This document shows, piece by piece, positions 44,063 through 53,068 of a stretch of 64,000 nucleotides of DNA (position 1 is the stretch's first letter; each line of letters starts with the position of its first letter). This DNA comes from Xenorhabdus cabanillasii. Its GTDB lineage: Bacteria; Pseudomonadota; Gammaproteobacteria; Enterobacterales; Enterobacteriaceae. Both the position numbers and the translations under genes were made by a program. The stretch spans positions 558,001 through 622,000 of the forward strand of contig NZ_QTUB01000001.1 of assembly GCF_003386665.1 (NCBI RefSeq). The letters are read 5' to 3'. The notes below the pieces were generated by a model. The model saw nothing but the letters and a program-made list of their open reading frames with translations, made no database searches and was not told the DNA's origin.

Positions 44063-46489
44063 ATGAGTCAACGTTCCTCACAGCCTAAAAACCCTACAGA
44101 AATCCGCCCGATAGACGTTATTCGAACCGTGAAACAATCCGCCATGAATCACTGGCAAAGCTTGTTGCCAGCCTGTGGCGTGGATGTTCCGCCAAAGGGG
44201 AAGCATGGCGCTTGCCCGATATGCGGTGGCACTGACCGTTTTCACTTTATAGATGATAACCATCATGGCGACTGGCATTGTCGCCAGTGCGATCAGCCCA
44301 ATCACGGGGATGGTCTGGATTTAGTGGCAAGAGCTAAAGGTATCACTATTCTGACCGCCGCTAAGCAGGTTGCTGATGTATTGGCAATGCCATTCCCTGA
44401 AACTAAACCAGTTAAAGAGCAGCCCCGAACAGTGAAACCCATTGCAGAACGAATCGCGGAGCTGGTGGCAAAATCGATAAGGGGAGAATCTCCGTATTTG
44501 GCGAAAAAGGGGCTGCAATGCCCCAATCAGCGGCTATTACAGAATTCTCTATTGCTGGTAACTCAGACACTGGACGGCACTATCACGGGCGCTCAGACTA
44601 TCAAGCCAAACGGCGAAAAACGCCTTGTTTCCGGTACACAGAAGAAAGGGAGCGTTATTCCGGTATCTGAAATTACTGGAATGCCTGACACGATCATCAT
44701 TACCGAAGGTTACGCGACAGCGCTGACTGTCAACCAGTTACATAATGATGGCGCGGTACTGGCTGCCATTGATGAAAGCAATTTACTGAGTGTTGCCGAA
44801 TTGGTCAGAAAGCAATGGCCTGAATCGAAAATCATTATTGCGGCTGATAATGACTGGCACGAGCCAGAAGAACGGGACAAAAACGGCAAGCTCAAAAAGA
44901 ACGTCGGGAAAATTGCCGCTGAGAAAGCTGCCAAAACTGTAGACGGCTGGGTAACACTGCCACCGACAGAGCATAAGGCTGACTGGGACGACTACCGACA
45001 ACAGCACGGCACAGAGGCAGCAAAACAGGCATTCAGTAACGGGTTATATCAGGTCAGGGAGAAAGCGCCAGTGAACGCAGAAGCACCGGAGAACTACGAA
45101 ACGAAGCCCAAAAAGGCCAATAACAATCTGGCACAGATGGCAGCCAGTCAACGCGGGGCATTATTGGTTGAGCATTACCAAAAAATCGTGGTACATGCTG
45201 AAAGCGAAGCGGTTTATCACTATAACGGTACGACATGGGAAACTGTGTCAGATAACGAGCTGCGTCGCGCAATGGTGGCAATCTTCGACCAGCATGGAAC
45301 CCCTTATAGCCCGAATGGTATTAATAATGCTATCTGTGCCATGAAATTACAAATTCCAGTCATTGGCGAACAACGGCAGGATTTAATCGGGTTTCGTAAT
45401 GATGTGTATAATTTATCGACACAACAATTTACCCCACACCAGCCGGAACACTGGTTAATGAACCATAACGGCATTGAGTTTACCCAGCCTGCTATCGGTG
45501 AAAACTTGCCGGATCATGCCCCTGACTTTTATCGCTGGTTGTCTCATGCGGCAGGGCAGAATGAAAATAAGATGAATCGTATCAAAGCTGCCCTGTTTAT
45601 GATCCTGGCAAACCGTTATGATTGGCAGCTCTTTATTGAAGTCACCGGCGAAGGCGGCAGCGGTAAAAGCGTATTTACATATATCGCCACCTTACTGGCG
45701 GGAGAGCACAATACCGCCAGTGGCAATATGAGAGCGCTGGATGAAGCCAGAGGCCGTTATCAGTTTGTTGGCAAGAGCTTAATTACGCTGCCCGATCAGG
45801 TTAAATATGTCGGTGAAGGGGCAGGCATTAAGGCCATTACCGGCGGCGACCTGATTGAAGTTGACGGGAAATACGAGAAACAGTTTTCTACCATCATCAA
45901 AGCCGTGGTATTAGCCACCAATAACGAACCCATGAGCTTTACCGAACGTAACGGCGGCATTGCACGGCGGCGAGTGATATTTCCGTTTAATATTCCGGTC
46001 AAAGAATCCGAGAAAGACCCACAGTTACCGGAGAAAATCAGTCGTGAACTGCCAGTGTTTATCCGTCATTTATTAACAGAATTTGCCGACCAGAATAAGG
46101 CTAAAAAACTGCTACAGGCGCAACGCGACTCGAACGAAGCATTAACGGTAAAGAGTCATTCCGATCCGTTGTATCGTTTTTGTGGTTATCTGGTGTCAGT
46201 CAATGATGTGAGCGGAATGAAGATGGGGAATAAGAATATCAGCCCACGCGCACCAAGATTGTACTTGTATCACGCCTATCTCTCTTTTATGGAAGCGCAT
46301 GGCTTTGAACGTCCGCTGACACTGACGAAGTTTGGTGAATCCATTCCCAAGATTATGCTGGAGTACCGAAAAGAGTATCGAAAAGTGCGTACCAAGAAAG
46401 GCTATTCCTATAACGTGGAATTATCGGAAGAGGCCGAAGAATGGCTACCATCAGTGCCTGAGTGTCGAGATTTTAAATCGCCTGTATAA
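44063..46489 (+). CDS. P4-alpha-like primase-helicase
   Basis: An 808-residue replication protein. A zinc ribbon (CPICGGTDRFHF, CRQCDQP) lies at about residues 50-78. A TOPRIM-like primase region includes ITEGYATALTV (near 213) and IIAADNDWHEPE (near 256). A superfamily 3-type helicase includes Walker A GEGGSGKSVF (near 530) and LATNNEP (near 615). P4 alpha combines primase, helicase and origin binding in one chain, and this protein has the same plan. Strong GGAGGGG ribosome site. It makes the satellite independent of host initiation. Confidence 0.88.
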   Translation: MSQRSSQPKNPTEIRPIDVIRTVKQSAMNHWQSLLPACGVDVPPKGKHGACPICGGTDRFHFIDDNHHGDWHCRQCDQPNHGDGLDLVARAKGITILTAAKQVADVLAMPFPETKPVKEQPRTVKPIAERIAELVAKSIRGESPYLAKKGLQCPNQRLLQNSLLLVTQTLDGTITGAQTIKPNGEKRLVSGTQKKGSVIPVSEITGMPDTIIITEGYATALTVNQLHNDGAVLAAIDESNLLSVAELVRKQWPESKIIIAADNDWHEPEERDKNGKLKKNVGKIAAEKAAKTVDGWVTLPPTEHKADWDDYRQQHGTEAAKQAFSNGLYQVREKAPVNAEAPENYETKPKKANNNLAQMAASQRGALLVEHYQKIVVHAESEAVYHYNGTTWETVSDNELRRAMVAIFDQHGTPYSPNGINNAICAMKLQIPVIGEQRQDLIGFRNDVYNLSTQQFTPHQPEHWLMNHNGIEFTQPAIGENLPDHAPDFYRWLSHAAGQNENKMNRIKAALFMILANRYDWQLFIEVTGEGGSGKSVFTYIATLLAGEHNTASGNMRALDEARGRYQFVGKSLITLPDQVKYVGEGAGIKAITGGDLIEVDGKYEKQFSTIIKAVVLATNNEPMSFTERNGGIARRRVIFPFNIPVKESEKDPQLPEKISRELPVFIRHLLTEFADQNKAKKLLQAQRDSNEALTVKSHSDPLYRFCGYLVSVNDVSGMKMGNKNISPRAPRLYLYHAYLSFMEAHGFERPLTLTKFGESIPKIMLEYRKEYRKVRTKKGYSYNVELSEEAEEWLPSVPECRDFKSPV

Positions 46490-46559
46490 AACTTTTGGCT
46501 TTAAGTCTGCACTCCATACACCAATTCAAATATCTAACTGTATTTAAAAGAAAATAATC

Positions 46560-46588
46560 GATGTATAGTTATTTTTTAGCTATACATC
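46560..46588 (+). other. 9-bp hairpin after the primase gene
   Basis: GATGTATAG and CTATACATC pair around an 11-nt U-rich loop, 70 bp after the primase stop. A following U-run is missing, so it is a weak terminator candidate that may separate replication and cargo transcription. Confidence 0.45.
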
Positions 46589-46968
46589 AACTCTACATTT
46601 TCTTCATTAATCTAAAAAATGGGTGAACAGATGATACAGTCAGTGAATATCATATTAATTGCATCAGACCCATATGTAGCAAGGCGTTCAGGGTATTGTG
46701 CAGAGGGTGCATAACTGAGAGGGTGAAAAAGATTTTTAGGGGGCTTATGGCTGGTAAACAAAATCAGAAGCAAATACCGTGCACAATCTGGTTTTTATTT
46801 TTTGGTACTACCTCAAATTAAAATGATGTAATCATCTGATTTTATTTAAGAATGGAAGTTAATCACAATTTCATTGATGGATTTTCATTCACACTGGTAT
46901 AGATAAATAATTCTGTTATATCCTGTTTCATTACGCATTCATCAGGAGTGCTGTCACAGGAGACAAGA
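46589..46968. other. Gene-free region, candidate replication origin
   Basis: Contains GGTGAACAG at 46622-46630, which matches the iteron octamer GGTGAACA bound by P4 alpha protein as I recall it. It is followed by weaker relatives (GGTGCATAA near 46706 and GGTGAAAAA near 46721) amid AT-rich DNA. An origin beside the primase-helicase gene would be expected. Only one good iteron is present, fewer than in P4. Confidence 0.4.
46874..46903 (+). promoter_or_regulatory. Possible sigma-70 promoter of the cargo operon
   Basis: TTGATG, 18-bp spacer, TATAGA, ending 65 bp before the hcp-like ATG. Reasonable but in AT-rich DNA where such matches arise by chance. It would allow cargo expression from the integrated, silent satellite. 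Confidence 0.35.
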
Positions 46969-47712
46969 ATGTCACACATCATTTACTTGTCGTTAAAGGG
47001 CAAGAAGCAGGGTTTAATTTCAGCAGGTTGTTCAACGCCTGAATCAATTGGAAATCGGTATCAGAAAGGACGTGAAGATCAAATACAGGTATTGAGCCTG
47101 AATCATTCGATGAGCCGTGACCAGAATGTTAATCATCAACCCGTCAGTTTTGTGAAACCCATTGATAAATCCTCTCCCCTGTTAGCGATGGCAATAGACG
47201 GAAACGAATTGCTGGATGCCAGTTTTGTGCATTACAGGACAAGCCAGATGGGACAACTGGAATTCTTTTATGAAATCAAGCTGACCAGTGCCACGATTGT
47301 GGATATTTCCTATAATTATCCGCATTCAATCAATGATAATGGTGCGATAGCCCATGAAGTGGTGATGCTCGATTATAAGTCCATTTCATGCAACCACATC
47401 GCCGCAGGGACTTCGGGCTACAGCATTACGCAATTAGCCGGACGTGAAGAAGGCAGGCCGCTTTTATCTGGGGTCTCGAATGTTAAGCCACTTAAGAAGC
47501 CGCTGGTTGAAGAAACTCCGGTAAAACCCGCTAAACATCATGCCCGTTATCGTTGTGTGGATGATGACGGCAATCTTTTAACCGAACGCAAGTATCGGGT
47601 TTGCCTGCCGGATGGTCAGATAAAAGAAGGAAAGACTGATAAACAAGGTTACACCCAATGGCATCTTACGGATGACAAAAATAAACTTGAATTTCATATT
47701 TTAAAGGATTAA
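46969..47712 (+). CDS. Hcp-like type VI secretion tube protein with C-terminal extension
   Basis: A 247-residue protein. Residues 1-155 match Hcp: MSHIIYLSLKGKKQGLISAG start, QVLSLNHSMSRDQNV near 42, and ELLDASFVHYR near 79. Ordinary Hcp is about 160 residues. Here a linker (LKKPLVEETPVKPAK) leads to about 55 extra residues from RYRCVDDDGNLLTERKYRVC, a small beta domain like those that link VgrG or Hcp to effectors. Start at 46969 because AGGAG precedes it; the frame opens at 46948. Rings of this protein could carry the downstream putative effector. Confidence 0.85.
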   Translation: MSHIIYLSLKGKKQGLISAGCSTPESIGNRYQKGREDQIQVLSLNHSMSRDQNVNHQPVSFVKPIDKSSPLLAMAIDGNELLDASFVHYRTSQMGQLEFFYEIKLTSATIVDISYNYPHSINDNGAIAHEVVMLDYKSISCNHIAAGTSGYSITQLAGREEGRPLLSGVSNVKPLKKPLVEETPVKPAKHHARYRCVDDDGNLLTERKYRVCLPDGQIKEGKTDKQGYTQWHLTDDKNKLEFHILKD

Positions 47713-47716
47713 TGCC

Positions 47717-48928
47717 ATGCCAACCTATACCGTTCAGACAAAAATAGAATCCAACGTACCTGTTGAAAACCTGCTTTATGACTTAACCATTTATCGTCAG
47801 GATGCAAAAGGACATTTCCATATCTTGCTTGATGTTTTTCAGGAGAAACTACAGAGTAATTATGAAACACAACAGCATATCACGCAGGAAACAGACGACG
47901 ATCTTTCTGTGATTTATATCATGCAAATGATGCTTCACCGCAAACATGGCTCAAATATATTTCCGGCACTGCAAACCCATTTTAAGAAAATGTATACCCT
48001 CGGTGAATTAACTTCCGGTAAAGCCTGTTCGGAGAAAAAAAGGGAAAATGCCTGTTATTTTGAAAGTACGATTGAAACAAAACCTGTCAGCGACGGGGAT
48101 AATACCGTTGAATTAAAAATCACTATTCCTGAACGACCTTTTATTGCGAAAGAATATCCCATTGGTCATGAAAAAGATCCGTTCGAGAAAAGTAAAATTG
48201 AATCGGAAATTCAAAGTGCACTTTCTAAAAGAACCTATCCAAATCAAGGTGGTGCGAGTTTATGTGGCCCTGCCGCTTTTTTTTATTGCCTGCAAATAGA
48301 CAGGCCTGATATTTATGAACAGGCTGCCCGCGAATTATGGAAATATGGCAAAACTAAAATTGGTCAACTGGAAATTAAACCGGGAGAGGGTTGCCGACAT
48401 CCTAATGGCACTTTTTATAATCAGTATGGAGCAAGAATATCAGGATTAGATTGGTTGACATTAGCCAGCTTAAGAGACTCAGAGAATATGATTATGAGTT
48501 ACGATGAGGTTGATGATCGCGTGGCTGGTATTACAATGTGGGGTAAATTATCAGAATGGTTTGAAAAAGCAGGCTATGAAAAAGTTTTTGACAATATAAG
48601 TCTTTCCCATAGTAATATTACCGACATAATGACTTTAAACGACTATATGAAAAAAGGATATAGAGTTGTGAGTTTAATATCTGCTGGAATGCTAAAATCT
48701 TATCCAGGGGAGACTTCAGCTAAAAACCATTGGATTGTCTGGGAGGGGGAAGTATGTAATTCCATAGGATTATCAATAAATTCTAGCAATAGAATAAATA
48801 ATGATACTATTGTTAACTTGAATTTATTTTCATGGGGTGATGTTGATGAGCAAATTAGAAGTAATAAAAGTTTAAGCTATTTTTTAAAACACACATTTGG
48901 AGGGTTGGTTTTTAAACCAATCAAATAA
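47717..48928 (+). CDS. Putative papain-like cysteine peptidase effector
   Basis: A 403-residue protein directly after the Hcp-like gene (AAAGGA ribosome site). Residues 1-150 are beta-rich and may bind the Hcp extension. The C-terminal half carries a papain/C39-like pattern: catalytic Cys in GGASLCGPAAFFYCL near 182, His in KNHWIVWEG near 338, and Asp in LFSWGD near 375. A peptidase or amidase acting on peptidoglycan or a periplasmic target is inferred, because the next gene is a lipoprotein. GC falls towards the 3' end. No exact family was recognised. Confidence 0.65.
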   Translation: MPTYTVQTKIESNVPVENLLYDLTIYRQDAKGHFHILLDVFQEKLQSNYETQQHITQETDDDLSVIYIMQMMLHRKHGSNIFPALQTHFKKMYTLGELTSGKACSEKKRENACYFESTIETKPVSDGDNTVELKITIPERPFIAKEYPIGHEKDPFEKSKIESEIQSALSKRTYPNQGGASLCGPAAFFYCLQIDRPDIYEQAARELWKYGKTKIGQLEIKPGEGCRHPNGTFYNQYGARISGLDWLTLASLRDSENMIMSYDEVDDRVAGITMWGKLSEWFEKAGYEKVFDNISLSHSNITDIMTLNDYMKKGYRVVSLISAGMLKSYPGETSAKNHWIVWEGEVCNSIGLSINSSNRINNDTIVNLNLFSWGDVDEQIRSNKSLSYFLKHTFGGLVFKPIK

Positions 48929-48931
48929 ATC

Positions 48932-49339
48932 ATGAGATACATTATTCTTTCTATTTTTTTTATTACTGCATGTTCGTCACCTAAAGTAAATTTCATACCA
49001 GAAAGTAGTGAGTTACCAAACGCTCTTATAAATAAGGATTATGAAACCATTATATCGATATATGGTGAAACATCAGAACACAATGAGTTTTTAAGCAAGA
49101 GAAACTTATTTGTAAATATAACTCCGCCGGATTCTGGTATCATTTATGAACCAACAAAATTATCGTATTTAAGGGCTGGTGAAGAAAAAGTTAGAGATAA
49201 TTACAATAAATTAATTATTAAAGGAAAACCTATTATATTAGGTGATGTAAAAATTAACATATCAGGATTTACTTATGGAACAATGTACACTAGTGGATCT
49301 GAGTTTAATAAAACCTACACCATAAAAGTAAAAGAATAA
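48932..49339 (+). CDS. Putative immunity lipoprotein
   Basis: A 135-residue protein with a type II signal: MRYIILSIFFITAC with lipobox ITAC, mature Cys near residue 14. The residue after Cys is Ser, which favours outer-membrane sorting. It is AT-rich, 3 bp after the effector stop and followed by a terminator. Effector-immunity pairs in type VI systems often have this layout, and a lipid-anchored inhibitor implies a periplasmic target. No family recognised. Confidence 0.65.
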   Translation: MRYIILSIFFITACSSPKVNFIPESSELPNALINKDYETIISIYGETSEHNEFLSKRNLFVNITPPDSGIIYEPTKLSYLRAGEEKVRDNYNKLIIKGKPIILGDVKINISGFTYGTMYTSGSEFNKTYTIKVKE

Positions 49340-49349
49340 TTGTCATTAT

Positions 49350-49375
49350 AATGGCGATTTATATCGCCATTTTTG
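49350..49375 (+). terminator. Rho-independent terminator ending the cargo operon
   Basis: AATGGCGAT-TTAT-ATCGCCATT followed by TTTG TAT; a 9-bp perfect stem with U-run, 10 bp after the lipoprotein stop. It makes the Hcp-effector-immunity cassette a separate transcription unit. Confidence 0.85.
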
Positions 49376-49472
49376 TATGCTTGCTCAACATGACGAGAAC
49401 TCTTCCTTATTATTTTTCATGATGTTAAAAATAAAATCCATTATAAAATGAAATCTTGTACATATAGACATC

Positions 49473-50624
49473 ATGAAAAAATTACTCGAACTACGTCAAC
49501 AAAAATCCGATTTAATCCATCAAATGCGTTCGCTTCTCACCAACGCTGAAAACGAAAAGCGCTCACTCAATGCTGATGAAGCCAAACAGTTCGACGAACT
49601 GCGCAGCCAGTCCGACACGCTGAATACTGAAATTGCCCGTTATGAAGCCTTGGCTGATGAAGAACGCAGTCAGGCAAAAAAACAGCCGACTAGCAAAAAA
49701 CTCAGTAATGATGAACTGCGCCACTATGTTCTGACGGGTGAAACTCGTTCCCTATCTACGGGAGTCCCGTCTGAGGGCGGCTATACCGTTATCCCTGAGC
49801 TGAACAAACAAATCATGCAACAACTGACGGATGAGTCAGTCATGCGCCGGATTTGTACGGTGAAAACCACACGCAGCAATGAATATAAACAGCTTGTTTC
49901 GGTCGGTGGCGCAACCGTGGCACACGGGGAAGAAGGCAAGGCGCGCAGTGAAACAACAACGCCGAAAATGGAAGAAGTCTGCATTAAGTTGTTCCCCATC
50001 TACGCTTACCCTAAAACCACCCAAGAGATTATCGATTTTAGCGATGTCGATATCTTAGGCTGGCTGGCTTCCGAAATTGCCGACACATTTGTTGATACCG
50101 AAGAAACAGATCTCGTGAGTGGTGACGGCAGTAAAAAAGCGAAAGGCTTCCTGTCTTATCCCCGTGATGTCAAAGCCGACAAGATTCGTGCATTTGGCTC
50201 ATTGCAAAAATTGGAAGTTACCGCGCTGTCCGCCGATAGCCTGATTGACCTGAAATTCTTACTCAAAAACAAATACCGTAAAAATGCTGTCTGGGTGATG
50301 AACTCCGGCACAGCCGCTCAGGTGCAGAAGCTGAAAAACGGCAATGGCGATTATATCTGGCGGGAACGTTTACAGGCGGGTGATCCCGATATGTTGCTGG
50401 GCTTGCCTGTCCACTACCTCGAATTTATGCCAGAGGGTGTGATCGGTCTGGGTGACTTCAAACGCGGCTATTTCATTGTTGACCATGAAACCGGCATTCG
50501 TACCCGTCCTGACAATATCACCGAGCCGGGATTTTATAAGGTACATACGGATAAATATCTGGGGGGCGGGCTGGTGGATTCCAACGCAATTAAGGTACTG
50601 GAAGTGAACGCATCCAGCAACTAA
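49473..50624 (+). CDS. HK97-type major capsid protein
   Basis: A 383-residue protein. Residues 1-85 form the delta domain, a charged coiled-coil scaffold removed during maturation. The rest is the HK97 fold: GGYTVIPELNKQIMQQL near 108, the E-loop and A-domain segments (ETDLVSGDGSKKAKGFL near 210, VWVMNSGTAA near 275), and GDFKRGYFIVD near 330. The start has no clear ribosome site. It is the first of the head genes, which in free phages of this type come last. Confidence 0.92.
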   Translation: MKKLLELRQQKSDLIHQMRSLLTNAENEKRSLNADEAKQFDELRSQSDTLNTEIARYEALADEERSQAKKQPTSKKLSNDELRHYVLTGETRSLSTGVPSEGGYTVIPELNKQIMQQLTDESVMRRICTVKTTRSNEYKQLVSVGGATVAHGEEGKARSETTTPKMEEVCIKLFPIYAYPKTTQEIIDFSDVDILGWLASEIADTFVDTEETDLVSGDGSKKAKGFLSYPRDVKADKIRAFGSLQKLEVTALSADSLIDLKFLLKNKYRKNAVWVMNSGTAAQVQKLKNGNGDYIWRERLQAGDPDMLLGLPVHYLEFMPEGVIGLGDFKRGYFIVDHETGIRTRPDNITEPGFYKVHTDKYLGGGLVDSNAIKVLEVNASSN

Positions 50625-50668
50625 GCAGAAGGGGTGTCGCGCCCCTTTCCAAGCCTTGGAGTCCATCA

Positions 50669-51218
50669 ATGAAGAATGATTTTGAAATCCGCACCGCTTC
50701 ACTGTTTGCCAGCAATAAGACGCTGACCGGTTATGTGATTAAATGGAACAGCCGATCACATGTGCTATGGGATGAGTTTATCGAACAGTTTCGTGCCGAA
50801 TGCGTTTAACACCAGTTTAGCGGTGGGAGCCGATATCAGGGCATTGTACGAGCATGACCCGATGAACCTGTTAGGCCGTACCACGTCCGGCACGTTGCAG
50901 CTTGTCGAAGATGCCACCGGATTGCGCTTCGAACTAACTCCGCCAGATACGCAATTGGGGCACGATGTATTAACACTGGTTGAACGTGGGGATATACAAG
51001 GCATGTCCTTTGGTTTTCGTGCTATTAAAGATCAGTGGGATACCAGTCAAACACCCTATATCAGAACAGTATTGGAAGCCGAACTACGGGAAATCACGAT
51101 CACCAGTTTACCCGCCTATCCTGAGAGTGGTGTGGAGATTGCCAAGCGTTCACTGAATGCCGCTAAACCCTGCTCTGTGGATTTGCGTCATTACTGGCTG
51201 CAACTGTCCGAGGTGTAA
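50669..51218 (+). pseudogene. Prohead protease (HK97 family) with a +1 frameshift
   Basis: The first frame (MKNDFEIRTASLFASNKTLT, GYVIKWNS, VLWDEFIEQF) stops at 50807-50809. The second frame continues FVPNAFNTSLAVGADIRALY, EHDPMNLLGRT and LREITITSLPAYP, the S78-type protease with the His in YEHD and Ser in GMSFGF. Length 550 is 3n+1. One extra base lies at TTTC, 50789-50792. If real, prohead maturation would fail and the satellite could not make its own heads. Confidence 0.82.
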
Positions 51219-52438
51219 TGATGTGGCCTTTTACACGCAAAGTCCCTGAGACCCGCAGCATAACGCTGGATGAATTTTTCTTTCTGGCAGGCATATCTAA
51301 TACCAAATCGGGCGAGCATGTTTCCCCCTCCACGGCGGAAGGTTTACCCGCTGTGATGAACGCTGTCACGGTGATTAGTGAAACGGTGACCTCCATGCCT
51401 TGCTACCTCTATCGGGTTCAGCACCAGAACGGCAAAGAATCCCGCGAATGGTTGAGTGATCACCCTGTTGATTATCTGCTGAATGAGTGCCCGAATGATT
51501 GCCAGACTCCCTATCAATTCAAAAGAACTCTGATGCGTCATTGCCTGCTGAATGGCAATGCGTATGCGGTGATAATCTGGGGGAGGGATGGTCAGCCACA
51601 GTCATTACACCCTTACCCGCCGTCAGCAGTCGTACCACAACGATTATCCGATCATCGGTTCGCGTATACCATCACCGAGCCTTATAGCGGCAAGGTCAAA
51701 ACCTATCTACAAGAAGAAGTGTTACATCTGCGCTATGCCACCGAAGATGGTTTTCTTGGGCGCTCGCCTGTCACCGTTTGCCGCGAAACACTGGGTTTGG
51801 GGCTGGCACAACAACGCCACGGTGCCAGCATCATGAAAGATGGCATGATGGCGGCGGGCGTGATTAAAGCCGCTGACTGGCTGGACGGGATAAAGGGAAG
51901 TAAGGCACTGGAAGCCCTCGAACGTTACAAGGGGGCGAGGAATGCAGGGAAAACGCCCATTCTTGAAGGTGGGATGGATTACCAGCAGTTAGGCATGAGT
52001 AACCAAGATGCCGAATGGCTGGCCTCCCGTCGTTTCACCATTGACGATATCGCCCGTATGTTCAATGTCAGCCCGCTCTTTCTGCAAGAATATTCAAACA
52101 GCACTTACAGTAATTTTAGCGAAGCCTCCCGCGCCTTTCTGACTATCACTATGCGTCCGTGGCTTGCCAATTTTGAGCAACAAATCAAAGCCGCCTTGCT
52201 GATGAATTCTCCAAAGCGGGGTATTCGTTATCAGGTCGAATTTGATACTGCCGATTTGTTGCGTGCCAGTCCGAAAGAACGTTTCCAGAGTTATGAAACT
52301 GCCATTAAATCCGGCGTCATGTCACCGAACGAAGCCCGCGAGCGCGAGGGTTTATCGCCCCGTGAAGGCGGTGATGAATTCAGTCAGGCATGGAAGCAAA
52401 CCGTCGAAGTGAAAAAACCAGCGGAGAACAAGGCATGA
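51218..52438 (+). CDS. HK97-type portal protein
   Basis: A 406-residue portal. Visible motifs: LPAVMNAVTVISETVTSMP near 44, the LYRVQHQNGKE loop, LLNGNAYAVII near 109, and the late FNVSPLFLQEYSNSTYSNF near 284 typical of this family. ATG overlaps the protease stop (TAATG). It forms the dodecameric DNA gate at one vertex. Confidence 0.93.
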   Translation: MMWPFTRKVPETRSITLDEFFFLAGISNTKSGEHVSPSTAEGLPAVMNAVTVISETVTSMPCYLYRVQHQNGKESREWLSDHPVDYLLNECPNDCQTPYQFKRTLMRHCLLNGNAYAVIIWGRDGQPQSLHPYPPSAVVPQRLSDHRFAYTITEPYSGKVKTYLQEEVLHLRYATEDGFLGRSPVTVCRETLGLGLAQQRHGASIMKDGMMAAGVIKAADWLDGIKGSKALEALERYKGARNAGKTPILEGGMDYQQLGMSNQDAEWLASRRFTIDDIARMFNVSPLFLQEYSNSTYSNFSEASRAFLTITMRPWLANFEQQIKAALLMNSPKRGIRYQVEFDTADLLRASPKERFQSYETAIKSGVMSPNEAREREGLSPREGGDEFSQAWKQTVEVKKPAENKA

Positions 52439-52773
52439 GAGCAGGCAGATTGAGACACCGGATCACGCTTCAAAAAAACGAATCAAGCCGCTCGCCAATG
52501 GGTTCGGTGATTAACAAATGGGTGGATGTTGCCGACGTTTGGGCAGAAGTACAACCGATTAGCGGGCGCGAACTGGTCGCATCTGGTGCCGTGCTATCCG
52601 AAGCCACGGTGCGTATCTGGCTGCGCTACCGCGATGATATCACCACAACAAACCGCATTATCTATCAAGGTGCCAGCACCCACGGTAAGAGTTTTGCCAT
52701 CGTTGCCGTTATCCCAGATCCGAAACACACTCGCTTAGAACTGCTTTGCAAGGGAGGCGTGAAATATGCTTGA
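52435..52773 (+). CDS. Head-tail adaptor protein (phage head-tail joining family)
   Basis: A 112-residue protein beginning MRAGRLRHRITLQKNESS, the characteristic start of the SPP1 gp16/HK97 stopper-like family, with WAEVQPISGRELVAS in the middle. ATG overlaps the portal TGA (ATGA). It would close the head and present the surface that a helper tail binds. Confidence 0.88.
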   Translation: MRAGRLRHRITLQKNESSRSPMGSVINKWVDVADVWAEVQPISGRELVASGAVLSEATVRIWLRYRDDITTTNRIIYQGASTHGKSFAIVAVIPDPKHTRLELLCKGGVKYA

Positions 52774-53068
52774 TATTGACATTCCTCTGAGTGAAATCAG
52801 GCAGCATTGCCGGATTGATGAAAGTGATACCCTTGATGATGCATTGCTTACCGCTTACGCCGAAGCCGCACTTGAAGTCTGTCAGCAACATATCGGCAAG
52901 CGGTTTGATAATGGTCTGAGCTTCACGCCAGCAATTAAAGTGGGCTGCCTGCTTTATATCGGACTGCTGTATGAAAATCGGGAAATGGCAACGGATATTG
53001 AGCTTAACGAAGTTCCGTTCACCATTAAATCACTGTGGTCTGTCTATCGTGATGTGGGCGTTTACTGA
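52766..53068 (+). CDS. Head-tail connector (gp6-like)
   Basis: A 100-residue mostly helical protein of the gp6/gp15 connector family: IPLSEIRQHCRIDESDTLDD near the start, VGCLLYIGLLYENRE near 67. It overlaps adaptor and HNH genes. Forms a ring below the portal. Confidence 0.87.
   Translation: MLDIDIPLSEIRQHCRIDESDTLDDALLTAYAEAALEVCQQHIGKRFDNGLSFTPAIKVGCLLYIGLLYENREMATDIELNEVPFTIKSLWSVYRDVGVY

Noticed and set aside
49376..49472. Strong promoter before the capsid gene
   Set aside because: A TATAAA-like -10 exists but the -35 position is poor; AT-rich context makes this unconvincing.
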